A stretch of DNA of 64,000 bases from contig CACJUU010000002.1 of NCBI GenBank assembly GCA_902596605.1, positions 1 to 64,000 of the forward strand, in the 5' to 3' direction. Shown in pieces: positions 36,994 to 46,707 of this stretch; the stretch's first letter is position 1, and each line of letters opens with the position of its first letter. The notes below the pieces were generated by a model. That model had not been told where the DNA came from. It saw only the letters and a program-made list of their open reading frames with translations, and did no database searches. Position numbers and translations under genes: made by a program. Source of the stretch: an uncultured Alphaproteobacteria bacterium (GTDB lineage: Bacteria; Pseudomonadota; Alphaproteobacteria; Rhodobacterales; Rhodobacteraceae).

Positions 36994-37476
36994 ATGGTGA
37001 AAGAGATAGGCTTGAATGATAAAATCCCAAAATTTAGCTTGGAGGCAACAACGGTAAATACATTCACAGATAGCGATTTACTTGGACAGTGGTCTGTTTT
37101 ATTCATATACCCAAAAAACAATACTTCTGGATGCACTAGAGAAGCAAGAGAATTTAATGAAAGATACTCTGAGTTTGGATCTGCAGGGGTAAGAATTTTT
37201 GGGGTATCCAAAGATACTTTGGCAAGCCATATATCATTTTCCAAAAAGCTTAACCTACAATTTCCGTTGATATCTGATCCTCAGACATTACTTATTCAGA
37301 GCCTTAATGCTTGGAAAGAAAAATCGATGTATGGCAAAAAATACATGGGTGCAGAAAGATCAACATTTTTAATTGATAAGAACTTGATCATAAAATATAT
37401 ATGGAAAAAAGTTAAGGTTGAAGGGCACGTTAACGAAGTATTTGAAAAGTATCAAGAATTGTTCAGAGATCTTTAG
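36994..37476 (+). CDS. bcp: Thioredoxin-dependent peroxiredoxin (Bcp type)
   Basis: This 160-residue peroxiredoxin reduces hydroperoxides. The peroxidatic cysteine sits in YPKNNTSGCTREAREF near residue 46. The resolving cysteine found five residues later in E. coli Bcp is an Arg here, so this is probably a one-cysteine type resolved by another thiol. It is divergent from the AsmA-like gene. Confidence 0.93.
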   Translation: MVKEIGLNDKIPKFSLEATTVNTFTDSDLLGQWSVLFIYPKNNTSGCTREAREFNERYSEFGSAGVRIFGVSKDTLASHISFSKKLNLQFPLISDPQTLLIQSLNAWKEKSMYGKKYMGAERSTFLIDKNLIIKYIWKKVKVEGHVNEVFEKYQELFRDL

Positions 37477-37798
37477 TTACAAGAATGCGTTTGCTTTTTG
37501 GTGATGGTATATTTTTTGAAACTTGAAAGAGATCATTAATTTATTAACTATTTTTTTGTCCAAAAATCAATTGTATCAAAGAAAAAGATAGTTTAAATTT
37601 TCTTAAGTGGACATAAAATATTAATTTTGTTCATTAGGCGCAATAACCAAACTAAATAAAAAGAAACATTCGCATTTTTGAGTTTTTAAATACACAAACT
37701 GATTTTACAAGACGACATTATAAGAGACACAAAAAATATGATTTCTAAGGAAATAGCTAGGACATTTAATTATAGTAATCAAATTTAGAGGCACGAAT
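37477..37798. other. Intergenic region, no gene recognised
   Basis: This 322 bp AT-rich region lies between the peroxiredoxin gene and the bactofilin gene on the same strand. It contains only ORFs shorter than 20 codons, and I see no convincing terminator or RNA. The bactofilin promoter is expected here. Confidence 0.4.
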
Positions 37799-38278
37799 AT
37801 GTTTAACAAATCAAAAAAACCTGAAAACAAAAATATGGTAGTGGCTCCTGTCCCAGTGCCGCCGAACGATCCAGACCCTGATTTCCCTAGAAAAGAGCCC
37901 ACTAGTGATACCACCGATGATAAGGTGTTTACTAAAGTTCCCCCATCAGTTTTGTCAAGTGACCTAAAAGTGAAGGGAAACCTTCTTACCTCTGGAGACA
38001 TTCAGATCGAAGGTACTATAGAAGGTGATATTCAAGCTCACTTGCTTACGGTGGGCGAAACATCCAGGATAAAGGGAGAAATAGTAGCAGATGACGTGAT
38101 TATTAATGGAAATGTGATTGGTTGCGTACGCGGTCTTAAGGTACGTCTTACAAACAAGGCGAGAGTACAAGGTGACATAATACACAAAGCAATAGCAATC
38201 GAAAGCGGTGCACATTTTGAAGGAACAGTTCAGCGTTCAGATAATCCGTTTGAGAATGCACCGGACAAAAAGAAATAA
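37799..38278 (+). CDS. Bactofilin-family cytoskeletal protein
   Basis: This 159-residue protein has a proline-rich N-terminal tail and a central bactofilin beta-helix with repeating SGDIQIEGTIEGDIQAHLL and GDIIHKAIAIESGAHFEG. Bactofilins polymerise without nucleotide and act in cell shape, stalk or envelope assembly. An AGAGG ribosome site precedes the start. Its stop abuts the prfB stop with no base between. Confidence 0.92.
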   Translation: MFNKSKKPENKNMVVAPVPVPPNDPDPDFPRKEPTSDTTDDKVFTKVPPSVLSSDLKVKGNLLTSGDIQIEGTIEGDIQAHLLTVGETSRIKGEIVADDVIINGNVIGCVRGLKVRLTNKARVQGDIIHKAIAIESGAHFEGTVQRSDNPFENAPDKKK

Positions 38279-39376
38279 CTATCTAGAAGAATTTAAAGAT
38301 AAGACTGAAGACATAAAACCGTCTAAATCACCATCCAGAATCTTTTGAGTATCGCTACTCTCTTCTCCACTTCTCAAATCCTTAACCATTTGATATGGGT
38401 GAAGAACATAAGATCTAATTTGATTTCCCCAACCAGCTTCACCTTTCTGGTTATGACTTTCTTGAATACTTTCGTTCCTTTTACGCATCTCTAATTCATA
38501 TAATCTAGATTTAAGAGCAGACATGCAATTTGCTCTGTTTTGATGTTGAGATTTCTCAGAACTTGTCACCACGATTCCGGTTGGCAAATGAGTTATTCTG
38601 ACCGCAGAATCTGTTTTATTTGCGTGCTGTCCACCAGGGCCTGAAGATCTATAAGTATCTATCCTCAAGTCTGAGGGATTAATTTCTATATCAAAGTTAT
38701 CGTCTACTACTGGATATACCCATACGGAGGAAAATGAGGTATGCCTTCTTGATGAGCTATCAAAAGGGGAAATACGAACCAGACGGTGGACCCCGCTTTC
38801 TGGTCTTAACCAACCGTATGCATTATTTCCAACGATCTTATAACAACATGATTTAATACCAGCTTCATCACCTTGGCTCTCAGAAATTAATTCAATTTTG
38901 TATTTTTTCTTTTCTGCCCACCTAAAATACATTCTAGCGAGCATTTGTGCCCAGTCACAGCTTTCGGTGCCTCCAGCGCCAGAGTTTATTTCTAAAAAAG
39001 CATCATTTGCGTCTGCTTCTCCATCAAGCAAAGACAGTACCTCTACCTCTGTAACCTCATTTTTTAATTTGGAAAACGAATTTTCTAATTCAATAATAAG
39101 CGACTCATCTTTTTCTTCGGATCCGATCTCAAAAAGCGTCTTGATATCATTAAACTCATTTTGGAGTTTACTAAAGGTTTCAAACTGCTCTAATAATCCC
39201 TGTCTTTCTCTCATTAAAGATTTGGCTAAAGCTTGATCTTTCCATATTTCCGGATTCTCACACTCTGAAGTCTTAATAGATATTCTTTCTTGAAGGGTCT
39301 CAAACTCAATCCTTCTTGAGATTAAATTTAAGGAGTTGGAGATCTCTGAAAGATACTTTTGTATTTCTGCACTCAT
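38279..39376 (-). CDS. prfB: Peptide chain release factor 2
   Basis: This 365-residue factor reads UGA and UAA stops. It has the GGQ motif in SSGPGGQHANKTDSAVR and the stop-recognition SPF motif in RISPFDSSSRRH. The frame is continuous, with no in-frame UGA near codon 26, so the programmed frameshift of E. coli prfB is absent, as in many Alphaproteobacteria. I start at MSAEIQ (39376) and not at the open 39394. mrcA and amiC, the usual neighbours in this class, are missing between prfB and rne. Confidence 0.95.
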   Translation of the reverse strand: MSAEIQKYLSEISNSLNLISRRIEFETLQERISIKTSECENPEIWKDQALAKSLMRERQGLLEQFETFSKLQNEFNDIKTLFEIGSEEKDESLIIELENSFSKLKNEVTEVEVLSLLDGEADANDAFLEINSGAGGTESCDWAQMLARMYFRWAEKKKYKIELISESQGDEAGIKSCCYKIVGNNAYGWLRPESGVHRLVRISPFDSSSRRHTSFSSVWVYPVVDDNFDIEINPSDLRIDTYRSSGPGGQHANKTDSAVRITHLPTGIVVTSSEKSQHQNRANCMSALKSRLYELEMRKRNESIQESHNQKGEAGWGNQIRSYVLHPYQMVKDLRSGEESSDTQKILDGDLDGFMSSVLSLNSSR

Positions 39377-39720
39377 AAAAAAGCTCGATAGCAAAATTAT
39401 TATAAGAATGATTAGCCAATAGACTTTAGTATTACAATGAAAACAAATAAAAATCTATCATTTGTCTACTCCATATTCTAATACAAAAATTAAAAATAAA
39501 ACTAAATTACTTGTATATTTAGTCTCAATTGTTTACGTTAGCGATAGTTGCCAAAGTTATGATCATTACATATTTGGCAAAAATTAAGAATTAAATAGTG
39601 CCTATTTTTAGGTCTGTATTTTTTAGATAATATTAAAAAATGGCACGAGGATAAACATTTGTTTAAACAGGAAAAAATAATAAAAATTTATTTTCTTTCC
39701 TTTAAGGACGAGATTTTACA
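39377..39720. other. Divergent prfB-rne leader region
   Basis: This 344 bp gap lies between the divergent prfB and rne genes. It should contain both promoters and probably a long rne leader, because RNase E usually controls its own mRNA through the 5' UTR. A hairpin is annotated separately. An AAGGA ribosome site lies just before the rne ATG. Confidence 0.45.
39548..39580. promoter_or_regulatory. Hairpin in the rne leader
   Basis: A perfect 8 bp inverted repeat (ttgccaaa / tttggcaa) with a 17 nt loop, itself containing the palindrome atgatcat, lies 140 bp upstream of rne. It could be a structured part of the rne 5' UTR or an operator. This is sequence symmetry only. Confidence 0.3.
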
Positions 39721-41943
39721 ATGGAAAAGAAACTACTTATCGATGCAGCGCATCCTGAAGAAACCAGGGTTGTGGTTGCAGAGTCTTCTCAAACTCATGA
39801 TTTTGATTTTGAGAGCAATGAAAAAGCACAGATTACGGGAAACATATACCTTGCTAAGGTAACTAGAGTTGAACCATCTTTACAGGCAGCTTTTCTTGAT
39901 TATGGTGGCAATAGGCACGGCTTTCTAGCATTTTCAGAAATACATCCTGATTATTACCAGATACCATTAGCTGACAAAGAGGCCCTATTGGCAGAACAGA
40001 TAGCGGCAGAAGAAAGTATTCGCGAAAATGAGGTTGATACAATTAAAGAAGAAGAACCTTCCAATGGTGTGGATGAAGCTCCTAGCCTAGAGGGTTCTTT
40101 CAATCTCAGCACGGACATAGAGTTTCATCCAAATGATACTTCTATGATTAATGATAGAAATAAAGATGATTCTGCTGAAATTTTAGAAGAAGACCCCTTC
40201 CCAGCAAAAAGACCTTTTCAAAGAAAATATAAAATTCAGGAGGTAATTAAGGTTCGTCAAATATTACTGGTACAAGTAACAAAGGAAGAACGAGGAAACA
40301 AAGGGGCCGCTTTAACAACTTATCTTTCTATAGCCGGAAGATATTGCGTTTTGATGCCTAATACGTCGAGGGGTGGAGGAATTTCAAAAAAAATAACTGT
40401 ACTTAAAGACCGTGTAAAGCTTAAAAAAATTATTGAAGATTTAAAAATAAAACCCAACAGCGGTTTAATTATACGGACAGCTGGCGGGAATCGGACAAAA
40501 ACTGAAATTAGAAGAGACTATGATTTTTTACTAAAAGGCTGGGAAAAAATCAGGGAGCAAACACTGAGTTCTATAGCTCCAACTCTTATACATGCCGAGG
40601 GAAACCTAATAAAAAGAGCTATAAGAGACCTATATGATAGAGATATCAAAGAAATAGTTGTTGAAGGAGAAGAGGCGTACAAGGAAGCCAAATCGTATCT
40701 TAAGTTATTGATGCCATCACACGCAAAGTATGTCAAAAAATATGATGGCAAGGTACCTATATTTTCGTTTTATGAAGTTGAAAATTATCTTCAAGAAATG
40801 TTCAATCCAATTGTGCAGCTAAAATCTGGAGGTTACATCGTTATTGGAATAACGGAAGCTTTAGTAGCGATTGATGTGAACTCTGGGAGAGCAACAAAGG
40901 AACGGAGTATAGAGGAGACAGCGCTTAAAACAAATATGGAGGCCGCTTCAGAAATAGCTAGGCAACTTAAACTAAGGGATTTAGCAGGCCTTATCGTTAT
41001 TGATTTCATAGATATGGAGGAAAGAAAAAATAATATTGCTGTAGAAAAAAAGATAAAAGATTGCATAAGCCTTGACAGAGCAAGAATACAAATTGGCAGA
41101 ATTTCGTCTTTTGGCTTACTCGAAATGTCACGGCAAAGATTGAGGCCTGGAATGCTAGAATCCACTACAATGCCTTGTTCATTTTGTCATGGCACTGGCT
41201 CCACTCGTTCTGATGAGTCGTTAGCTCTCCAAATATTGAGAGACCTAGATAAAGAGGGGTCAGAAGCAAAAATAAAGGATGTTCTAAAAGTGAAGGCTCC
41301 GATCCAGACAATAAATTTTTTAATTAATCATAAAAGAGACCACATAATTTTAATCGAGAACCGGTATCAAATTAGAATAGAATTGCATGCAGAATCTAGC
41401 TTAATTTCTCCATATTATTTAATAGAAACACCATTTAGTGATAAGCAAGTAAAGAAAAATATAGAGAACAACAAACAAAGAGCGAAAAAGAAAGAAAAAG
41501 AAAATAAAAAAGAAAATTCAGTAAATGCAAAAGATCAAAAGGCATTTAATAACAAGATTAATGAAAATGGTAGAGAAGATTCTGAAGAATACAAAAAGCG
41601 AAAGAGGAAAAGAAAAAGAAGACACCCAAAAGATATGGACACACCAGTGCAAGCTAACGATACAAGTTTTCTAAACACTTCAGCGTACGAAAAAGAGGCA
41701 GAAACAACACCTACAATCGGGAACAAAAATTTGAAGAGCGCTAATGATAAAGGCAATCAAGGTCATACAGAACCTACTGATAACACGTTCGGCATGAAAA
41801 AGGAAAAAGCGGCAAAACCGCGTACTAGAGCTAGTGCAAAAAAGACAATAGAGGGACTTAAAACTAATAATAACAAATCAATAGAAAGTGATGATAATGT
41901 TAAAAATACAAAAATGGGTAAGAAGGGTTGGTGGGACCGTTAA
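39721..41943 (+). CDS. rne: Ribonuclease E/G
   Basis: This 740-residue endoribonuclease has an N-terminal S1 domain (AQITGNIYLAKVTRVEPSLQ) split by an acidic insert of about 90 residues, typical of this class. The DNase-I-like core has catalytic aspartates in VAIDVNSG and VIDFIDME, and the zinc link is CSFCHGTG. The C-terminal third is a basic, low-complexity tail (KKRKRKRRHPKD) that would bind RNA and degradosome partners. It starts mRNA decay and processes rRNA and tRNA. Confidence 0.95.
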   Translation: MEKKLLIDAAHPEETRVVVAESSQTHDFDFESNEKAQITGNIYLAKVTRVEPSLQAAFLDYGGNRHGFLAFSEIHPDYYQIPLADKEALLAEQIAAEESIRENEVDTIKEEEPSNGVDEAPSLEGSFNLSTDIEFHPNDTSMINDRNKDDSAEILEEDPFPAKRPFQRKYKIQEVIKVRQILLVQVTKEERGNKGAALTTYLSIAGRYCVLMPNTSRGGGISKKITVLKDRVKLKKIIEDLKIKPNSGLIIRTAGGNRTKTEIRRDYDFLLKGWEKIREQTLSSIAPTLIHAEGNLIKRAIRDLYDRDIKEIVVEGEEAYKEAKSYLKLLMPSHAKYVKKYDGKVPIFSFYEVENYLQEMFNPIVQLKSGGYIVIGITEALVAIDVNSGRATKERSIEETALKTNMEAASEIARQLKLRDLAGLIVIDFIDMEERKNNIAVEKKIKDCISLDRARIQIGRISSFGLLEMSRQRLRPGMLESTTMPCSFCHGTGSTRSDESLALQILRDLDKEGSEAKIKDVLKVKAPIQTINFLINHKRDHIILIENRYQIRIELHAESSLISPYYLIETPFSDKQVKKNIENNKQRAKKKEKENKKENSVNAKDQKAFNNKINENGREDSEEYKKRKRKRKRRHPKDMDTPVQANDTSFLNTSAYEKEAETTPTIGNKNLKSANDKGNQGHTEPTDNTFGMKKEKAAKPRTRASAKKTIEGLKTNNNKSIESDDNVKNTKMGKKGWWDR

Positions 41944-42041
41944 TCTAAAAATTTACACATCCATACTTATAAAGATTATATTGATAATATAATCAACCAT
42001 GTTATTTTCATTCCACATTTACATTACTGCGAGCTCAAGCC

Positions 42042-42527
42042 ATGAAAAAAAATGATTTGGAAGTTGAAAAATCTTTCATTGATTACCTTGTTAAAACAAC
42101 CAAAGATAAAAACTTATCTTCTTTAGAAGTAACGCGCACTTTAACAGATAAACACAGACTCAAAATAAAGATCAATAACTCTGTTTCTGATGCTCACACA
42201 CAGGAAAGAAAGACAGTTAAAGTCGATAATAATTCTTTTCAGAGCGAGAAACTTACTCTTGAGGAAAAATCTCAAAGTTCAACGGAAAATACCAACGTTA
42301 TTAAATCTCCCATGGTTGGGACAGTTTATTTATCGCCTTCACCAGAAGAACCCACATTTATTCAGGTTGGAAAAAAGTTAAAGAAAGGCGATACAATTTT
42401 AATTATTGAAGCTATGAAAACGATGAACCAAATTCCCTCAACAATCGAAGGAACGGTTAAAGAAATATTAGTAAACAACGAGAGTCCTGTTGAGTTTGAT
42501 ACACCACTAGTAATTATAGAACCATAA
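42042..42527 (+). CDS. accB: Biotin carboxyl carrier protein of acetyl-CoA carboxylase
   Basis: This 161-residue protein has a variable N-terminal part and a C-terminal biotinyl domain from KSPMVGTVYLSP, with the biotin lysine in EAMKTMNQI near residue 126. It carries carboxybiotin between AccC and the AccAD transferase for malonyl-CoA synthesis. It directly abuts accC (no gap). Confidence 0.96.
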   Translation: MKKNDLEVEKSFIDYLVKTTKDKNLSSLEVTRTLTDKHRLKIKINNSVSDAHTQERKTVKVDNNSFQSEKLTLEEKSQSSTENTNVIKSPMVGTVYLSPSPEEPTFIQVGKKLKKGDTILIIEAMKTMNQIPSTIEGTVKEILVNNESPVEFDTPLVIIEP

Positions 42528-43874
42528 ATGTTTAGGAAAATTTTGATTGCCAATAGGGGTGAAATCGCGCTTCGAGTAATAAGGACTTGTAAAGAAATGG
42601 GTATAAAGACTGTAGCGGTTTATTCCCAAGCTGACGTAAATGCAATGCATGTAAGAATGGCTGATGAAAGTGTATGTATTGGGCCAGCAGAGAGCACGAA
42701 AAGTTATCTTTCCATTCCTTCAATTATATCTGCATGTGAAATTACTGGAAGTGAAGCTGTACATCCTGGCTATGGATTCTTATCAGAAAATGCAAATTTT
42801 GCTGAGATTTTGGCAGATCATGGAATTAAATTTATTGGACCCTCTGTCTCTCATATAAATACGATGGGCGACAAAATAAATGCAAAAGCCCAAATGGAAA
42901 CATTCAATGTTCCTTGTGTCCCAGGTTCTAATGGTGAAGTCAAAAATGTTAATGATGCTCATATTACTGCAAAAAAAATAGGCTTTCCTGTTCTATTGAA
43001 AGCCGCGGCCGGGGGCGGTGGAATAGGAATGAAGATTGTATCCAGTGACAATCAACTAGAGACATTGTTTTTGCAAGCAAAATCAGAGGCAAAAAAGAGT
43101 TTTAATGATGATACAATCTATATGGAAAAGTACTTAGAAAAACCCAGGCATATTGAAATCCAAATCTTTGGAGACGGAAAAGGAAAAGCTGTACATTTAG
43201 GAGAGAGAGACTGTTCTCTCCAAAGACGACACCAAAAAGTACTAGAAGAGACTCCAAGCCCAGGAGTTACTCCAGACGAGGTAAAAAAAATTGGAAAGAT
43301 TTGTTCCGATGCAGTGAGTAAAATGAAGTATGAAGGAGCAGGAACAATAGAATTTTTATATGAAAATAGAGAGTTTTTCTTTATTGAAATGAATACTAGG
43401 CTCCAAGTTGAGCACCCAATAACAGAGGCTGTTTTTGGTATAGATTTAGTAAAAGAACAAATACGTGTTGCTTCGGGAATGGATATGTCCCTTTCTCAAG
43501 AAACTCTTAAACCGCAAGGTCACGCAATAGAATGTCGAATTAACGCTGAACGCCTTCCATCTTTTTCGCCATCACCAGGTAATATAAAAGAATTCCACTC
43601 TCCAGGAGGTATTGGAATTAGAATGGATAGCGCCATTTATAATGGTTTTAAGGTTCCTCCATTCTACGACAGTCTCATAGGAAAATTGGTTGTGCATGCT
43701 GATAGCAGGTCATTGGCAATTAGTAGGCTATCTAGAGCTCTCGACGAACTTATTATAGATGGTGTCTACACAACTATGGATCTTTTCAAAGAAATTATAG
43801 ATGACGAAGACTTTAAGAATGGGGAGTATAACATACATTGGCTTGAGCACTGGCTTTCCGATAAGGTTCGATAA
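42528..43874 (+). CDS. accC: Biotin carboxylase of acetyl-CoA carboxylase
   Basis: This 448-residue ATP-grasp enzyme carboxylates the biotin on AccB. It begins with MFRKILIANRGEIALRVIRT, has the glycine-rich LKAAAGGGGIGMK near 159-171 and the catalytic EMNTRLQVEHPITE near 286-300. It is placed between accB and aat with no spacing on either side. Confidence 0.97.
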   Translation: MFRKILIANRGEIALRVIRTCKEMGIKTVAVYSQADVNAMHVRMADESVCIGPAESTKSYLSIPSIISACEITGSEAVHPGYGFLSENANFAEILADHGIKFIGPSVSHINTMGDKINAKAQMETFNVPCVPGSNGEVKNVNDAHITAKKIGFPVLLKAAAGGGGIGMKIVSSDNQLETLFLQAKSEAKKSFNDDTIYMEKYLEKPRHIEIQIFGDGKGKAVHLGERDCSLQRRHQKVLEETPSPGVTPDEVKKIGKICSDAVSKMKYEGAGTIEFLYENREFFFIEMNTRLQVEHPITEAVFGIDLVKEQIRVASGMDMSLSQETLKPQGHAIECRINAERLPSFSPSPGNIKEFHSPGGIGIRMDSAIYNGFKVPPFYDSLIGKLVVHADSRSLAISRLSRALDELIIDGVYTTMDLFKEIIDDEDFKNGEYNIHWLEHWLSDKVR

Positions 43875-44561
43875 TTGCTTACTCGCTCTCATAACGAAAT
43901 AGACCCAAGTGCCGTTATTAATCTTTATAGAAATGGTGCTTTCCCAATGGGAGACCATAAAAATGATAATCAGATTTTTTGGTGTAATCCAATAGTAAGA
44001 GCAGTAATACCCATTTCGAAATTATATATATCAAGAAGCCTTAAAAAACAATGCCGCAAAAAGAAATTTGAATTTTCCATTAATCATGATTTTTTATCAA
44101 CTATTTCAAACTGCGCAAATCGAGAAGAAACTTGGATAAATAAATCAATTATATCTACTTATAATACCTTGCATGATCTAGGATACGCTCATTCAATAGA
44201 AGTTTGGGAAGATAAAAAATTAAAAGGAGGTCTATATGGGGTAGCAATTGGCAAGGTTTTTTTTGCGGAAAGTATGTTTTCAATAAGTTCAAATGGATCA
44301 AAATTAGCATTAATAGCATTAATGGGGACGTTAGCTTTGCATCAATTTTTATTGTTAGATGTTCAATTTATGACTAGTCATCTTAGAACTATGGGAGCTA
44401 AAGAGATATCGAGACCTTTATTTTTAAATTTGATTAAAAAATCATCTTCTGAAAAAGTTCAATTTAATAAACCTAGTAACGCAATAATCGATGAAATACT
44501 GATTAACAAAGCAGAAATGAAGTCACTAGTCGGAATTCGCAAACTTAAGCATCAAATTTAA
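43875..44561 (+). CDS. aat: Leucyl/phenylalanyl-tRNA-protein transferase
   Basis: This 228-residue enzyme adds Leu or Phe to proteins with N-terminal Arg or Lys, marking them for ClpAP degradation. It has YRNGAFPMGD near 18-27, IFWCNPIVRAVIP and HSIEVWEDKKLKGGLYGVAIG. The TTG at 43875 follows the accC stop directly and is the only start that keeps the conserved N-terminus. Its 3' end overlaps mlaD on the other strand by 36 bp. Confidence 0.92.
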   Translation: MLTRSHNEIDPSAVINLYRNGAFPMGDHKNDNQIFWCNPIVRAVIPISKLYISRSLKKQCRKKKFEFSINHDFLSTISNCANREETWINKSIISTYNTLHDLGYAHSIEVWEDKKLKGGLYGVAIGKVFFAESMFSISSNGSKLALIALMGTLALHQFLLLDVQFMTSHLRTMGAKEISRPLFLNLIKKSSSEKVQFNKPSNAIIDEILINKAEMKSLVGIRKLKHQI

Positions 44562-44969
44562 AATGCTTGTCGAGCCTTGAGTATAAATGATCTCTTGATT
44601 GTTCAATAACAGGACATCTGATCCTCCTGGTAGGATCGATATATAGCTCCCTCCAAGTAGACCTTCCAGTTGCACAGAAGCTTCCGTATCATCTGGAAAA
44701 CTATATTCCTTGTCAAAGTCCATCGTTATATAGGCATAAAAATTATCTGGTTCCAAAGAAACACTTTTAACAGTTCCAATATCTACCCCAGACATCTTTA
44801 CCTTGCTACCGGTCATTATACCGTCTACGTTATCGAAGCGAGCGTGTAACCGAAAGCTATCGCTCTTAAAAAGTTTACTATCAACTGTTGCATATACGTA
44901 AAAAAGAAATAAACCGGTAATTAACAAAACCAAAAAGCCAAGAAAAGCATCGAGAAAATTAACTTTCAT
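44526..44969 (-). CDS. mlaD: MCE-domain lipid transport protein (MlaD-like)
   Basis: This 147-residue protein has one N-terminal membrane anchor and an MCE domain (LHARFDNVDGIMTGSKVKMSG, then LEGLLGGSYISILPGG). MlaD hexamers form the periplasmic part of an ABC system that moves phospholipids between outer and inner membranes. It lies 7 bp after the NDUFA12 gene, the common alphaproteobacterial order, and its 3' end overlaps aat. Confidence 0.9.
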   Translation of the reverse strand: MKVNFLDAFLGFLVLLITGLFLFYVYATVDSKLFKSDSFRLHARFDNVDGIMTGSKVKMSGVDIGTVKSVSLEPDNFYAYITMDFDKEYSFPDDTEASVQLEGLLGGSYISILPGGSDVLLLNNQEIIYTQGSTSILNLMLKFANSD

Positions 44970-44976
44970 TTTCGAC

Positions 44977-45369
44977 TTACTCTGGTTTCCATGCTTTATA
45001 GTCAGATTGATAACTATCTAAATCGTCCTTTGAATTACTAGTTCTCACTATGCGTGGCTTATAGGCACTGTCTAGGCCAGTTAAGTTACCATTAAATTGC
45101 TTTTGCCACTTATGAGTTATACTGTTATCTTTTGGACTTTCAACTGAAATAAATCTAAGCCAACTGTTCCATTCTGGACTAATTTTTGAGGCCTCAGATT
45201 CATTTGAATATATACACCAACGATTTTTTTTATCTTTACTCTCATAATAAAAATTACCAAAATAATCTTCCCCAACTTTTTTACCATTAAAATACGTATA
45301 AAATTTGGTTCCAACGGTAATCCCATTCCACCATGTAAATAAAAACCTTAACAATCTTTTAAAAACCAT
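44977..45369 (-). CDS. NDUFA12-like NADH:ubiquinone oxidoreductase subunit
   Basis: This 130-residue protein has the NDUFA12/B17.2 motifs: LFTWWNGITVGTKFYTYF near 10-27 and VGEDYFGNFYYES near 32-44, then RWCIYSNE. It is an accessory subunit of respiratory complex I shared by Alphaproteobacteria and mitochondria. It is 10 bp after the clpX stop and next to mlaD on the same strand. Confidence 0.92.
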   Translation of the reverse strand: MVFKRLLRFLFTWWNGITVGTKFYTYFNGKKVGEDYFGNFYYESKDKKNRWCIYSNESEASKISPEWNSWLRFISVESPKDNSITHKWQKQFNGNLTGLDSAYKPRIVRTSNSKDDLDSYQSDYKAWKPE

Positions 45370-45379
45370 TTTATTGATC

Positions 45380-46648
45380 CTAAGACGCAGAAGCGGGTTC
45401 CTCAGAACTTTCGCTATATATCATTAACGGATCAGAGTCTTTATCAACAGAATCTTCGTTTACAACTACTTCTTCTACTGACTGTAGTGAGGGCAGATCA
45501 AACATAGAGTCTAACAGAATCTTTTCTAATATCGAACGCAAAGCTCTGGCACCGGTTTTCCGCTTTATTGCCTTATTTGCTATGCTATTAAGAGCCTCAT
45601 CGGTGAACGTAAGCTTTATACCTTCTAATTCAAATAATTTTTTGAATTGTTTAACAAGCGCATTCTTTGGTTCGTTTAGTATTTTGATCATAGCTTCAAT
45701 ATTCAAATCATTCAATGTTGCTACAACAGGTAGCCTTCCGACGAACTCTGGAATAAGTCCAAATTTCAAAAGGTCTTGGGGCTCTACATCACAGATAATA
45801 TCTCCAATTTTTCTACTGTCCGGGCCACTAACGTCAGCTCCAAAACCTATACTCTTGGTTTCTCCTCTTGAGGAAATAACTTTTTCAAGACCAGCAAAAG
45901 CACCTCCGCAAATGAATAAAATATTTGTTGTATCAACTTGTAAAAATTCTTGCTGAGGATGTTTTCGTCCTCCTTGAGGTGGCACAGAGGCAACAGTACC
46001 CTCCATAATTTTCAATAGAGCTTGTTGGACACCTTCACCGGATACGTCTCTTGTAATTGATGGATTGTCTGTCTTACGGCTTATCTTGTCGATCTCATCT
46101 ATATAGACGATTCCTCTTTGCGCCTTCTCCACATTATAATCAGCTTGTTGTAATAACTTAAGAATAATATTCTCTACGTCCTCTCCCACATAGCCCGCCT
46201 CTGTAAGGGTTGTAGCGTCTGCCATAGTGAAAGGAACATCTAAAATTCGAGCTAACGTTTGAGCTAGAAGAGTTTTTCCACACCCTGTTGGCCCTATTAG
46301 CATAATATTAGATTTTTGAAGCTCAACGTCTCCCTTTTTGGGTGAATACCCTATTCGTTTGTAGTGGTTATGAACAGCAACAGATAAAATTTTCTTTGCA
46401 GCAGTCTGCCCAATTACGTAATCATTCAATACTTCAAAGATTTCTTTTGGAGCCGGAATTGATGACCTTGCGCCCTTACCTTCATTTGTCTTAACTTCTT
46501 CTTTGATGATATCCATGCATAATTCTACACATTCATCACATATAAAGACTGTTGGCCCAGCTATAAGTTTTTTCACTTCATGCTGGCTTTTACCACAGAA
46601 GGAACAAAAGAGCGTATTTTTATTAGATGTTGATCCTGACTTACTCAT
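45380..46648 (-). CDS. clpX: ATP-dependent protease ATPase subunit ClpX
   Basis: This 422-residue AAA+ unfoldase has an N-terminal C4 zinc-binding domain (CSFCGKSQ and [10 protein letters not shown]), Walker A GPTGCGKT near 120-127, IDEIDKI and the sensor-2 region [11 protein letters not shown]. It recognises tagged substrates and feeds them into ClpP, encoded 59 bp upstream on the same strand. Confidence 0.98.
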   Translation of the reverse strand: MSKSGSTSNKNTLFCSFCGKSQHEVKKLIAGPTVFICDECVELCMDIIKEEVKTNEGKGARSSIPAPKEIFEVLNDYVIGQTAAKKILSVAVHNHYKRIGYSPKKGDVELQKSNIMLIGPTGCGKTLLAQTLARILDVPFTMADATTLTEAGYVGEDVENIILKLLQQADYNVEKAQRGIVYIDEIDKISRKTDNPSITRDVSGEGVQQALLKIMEGTVASVPPQGGRKHPQQEFLQVDTTNILFICGGAFAGLEKVISSRGETKSIGFGADVSGPDSRKIGDIICDVEPQDLLKFGLIPEFVGRLPVVATLNDLNIEAMIKILNEPKNALVKQFKKLFELEGIKLTFTDEALNSIANKAIKRKTGARALRSILEKILLDSMFDLPSLQSVEEVVVNEDSVDKDSDPLMIYSESSEEPASAS

Positions 46649-46707
46649 AATTTAACATATTAATACGTTTATATATTCTGCCAAGTTTTTTTATCAAAAT
46701 GCAATTT

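Noticed and set aside
39300-39376. Programmed +1 frameshift in prfB
   Set aside because: The frame is continuous from MSAEIQ through the region of E. coli codon 26, with no in-frame TGA or slippery CTT-TGA.
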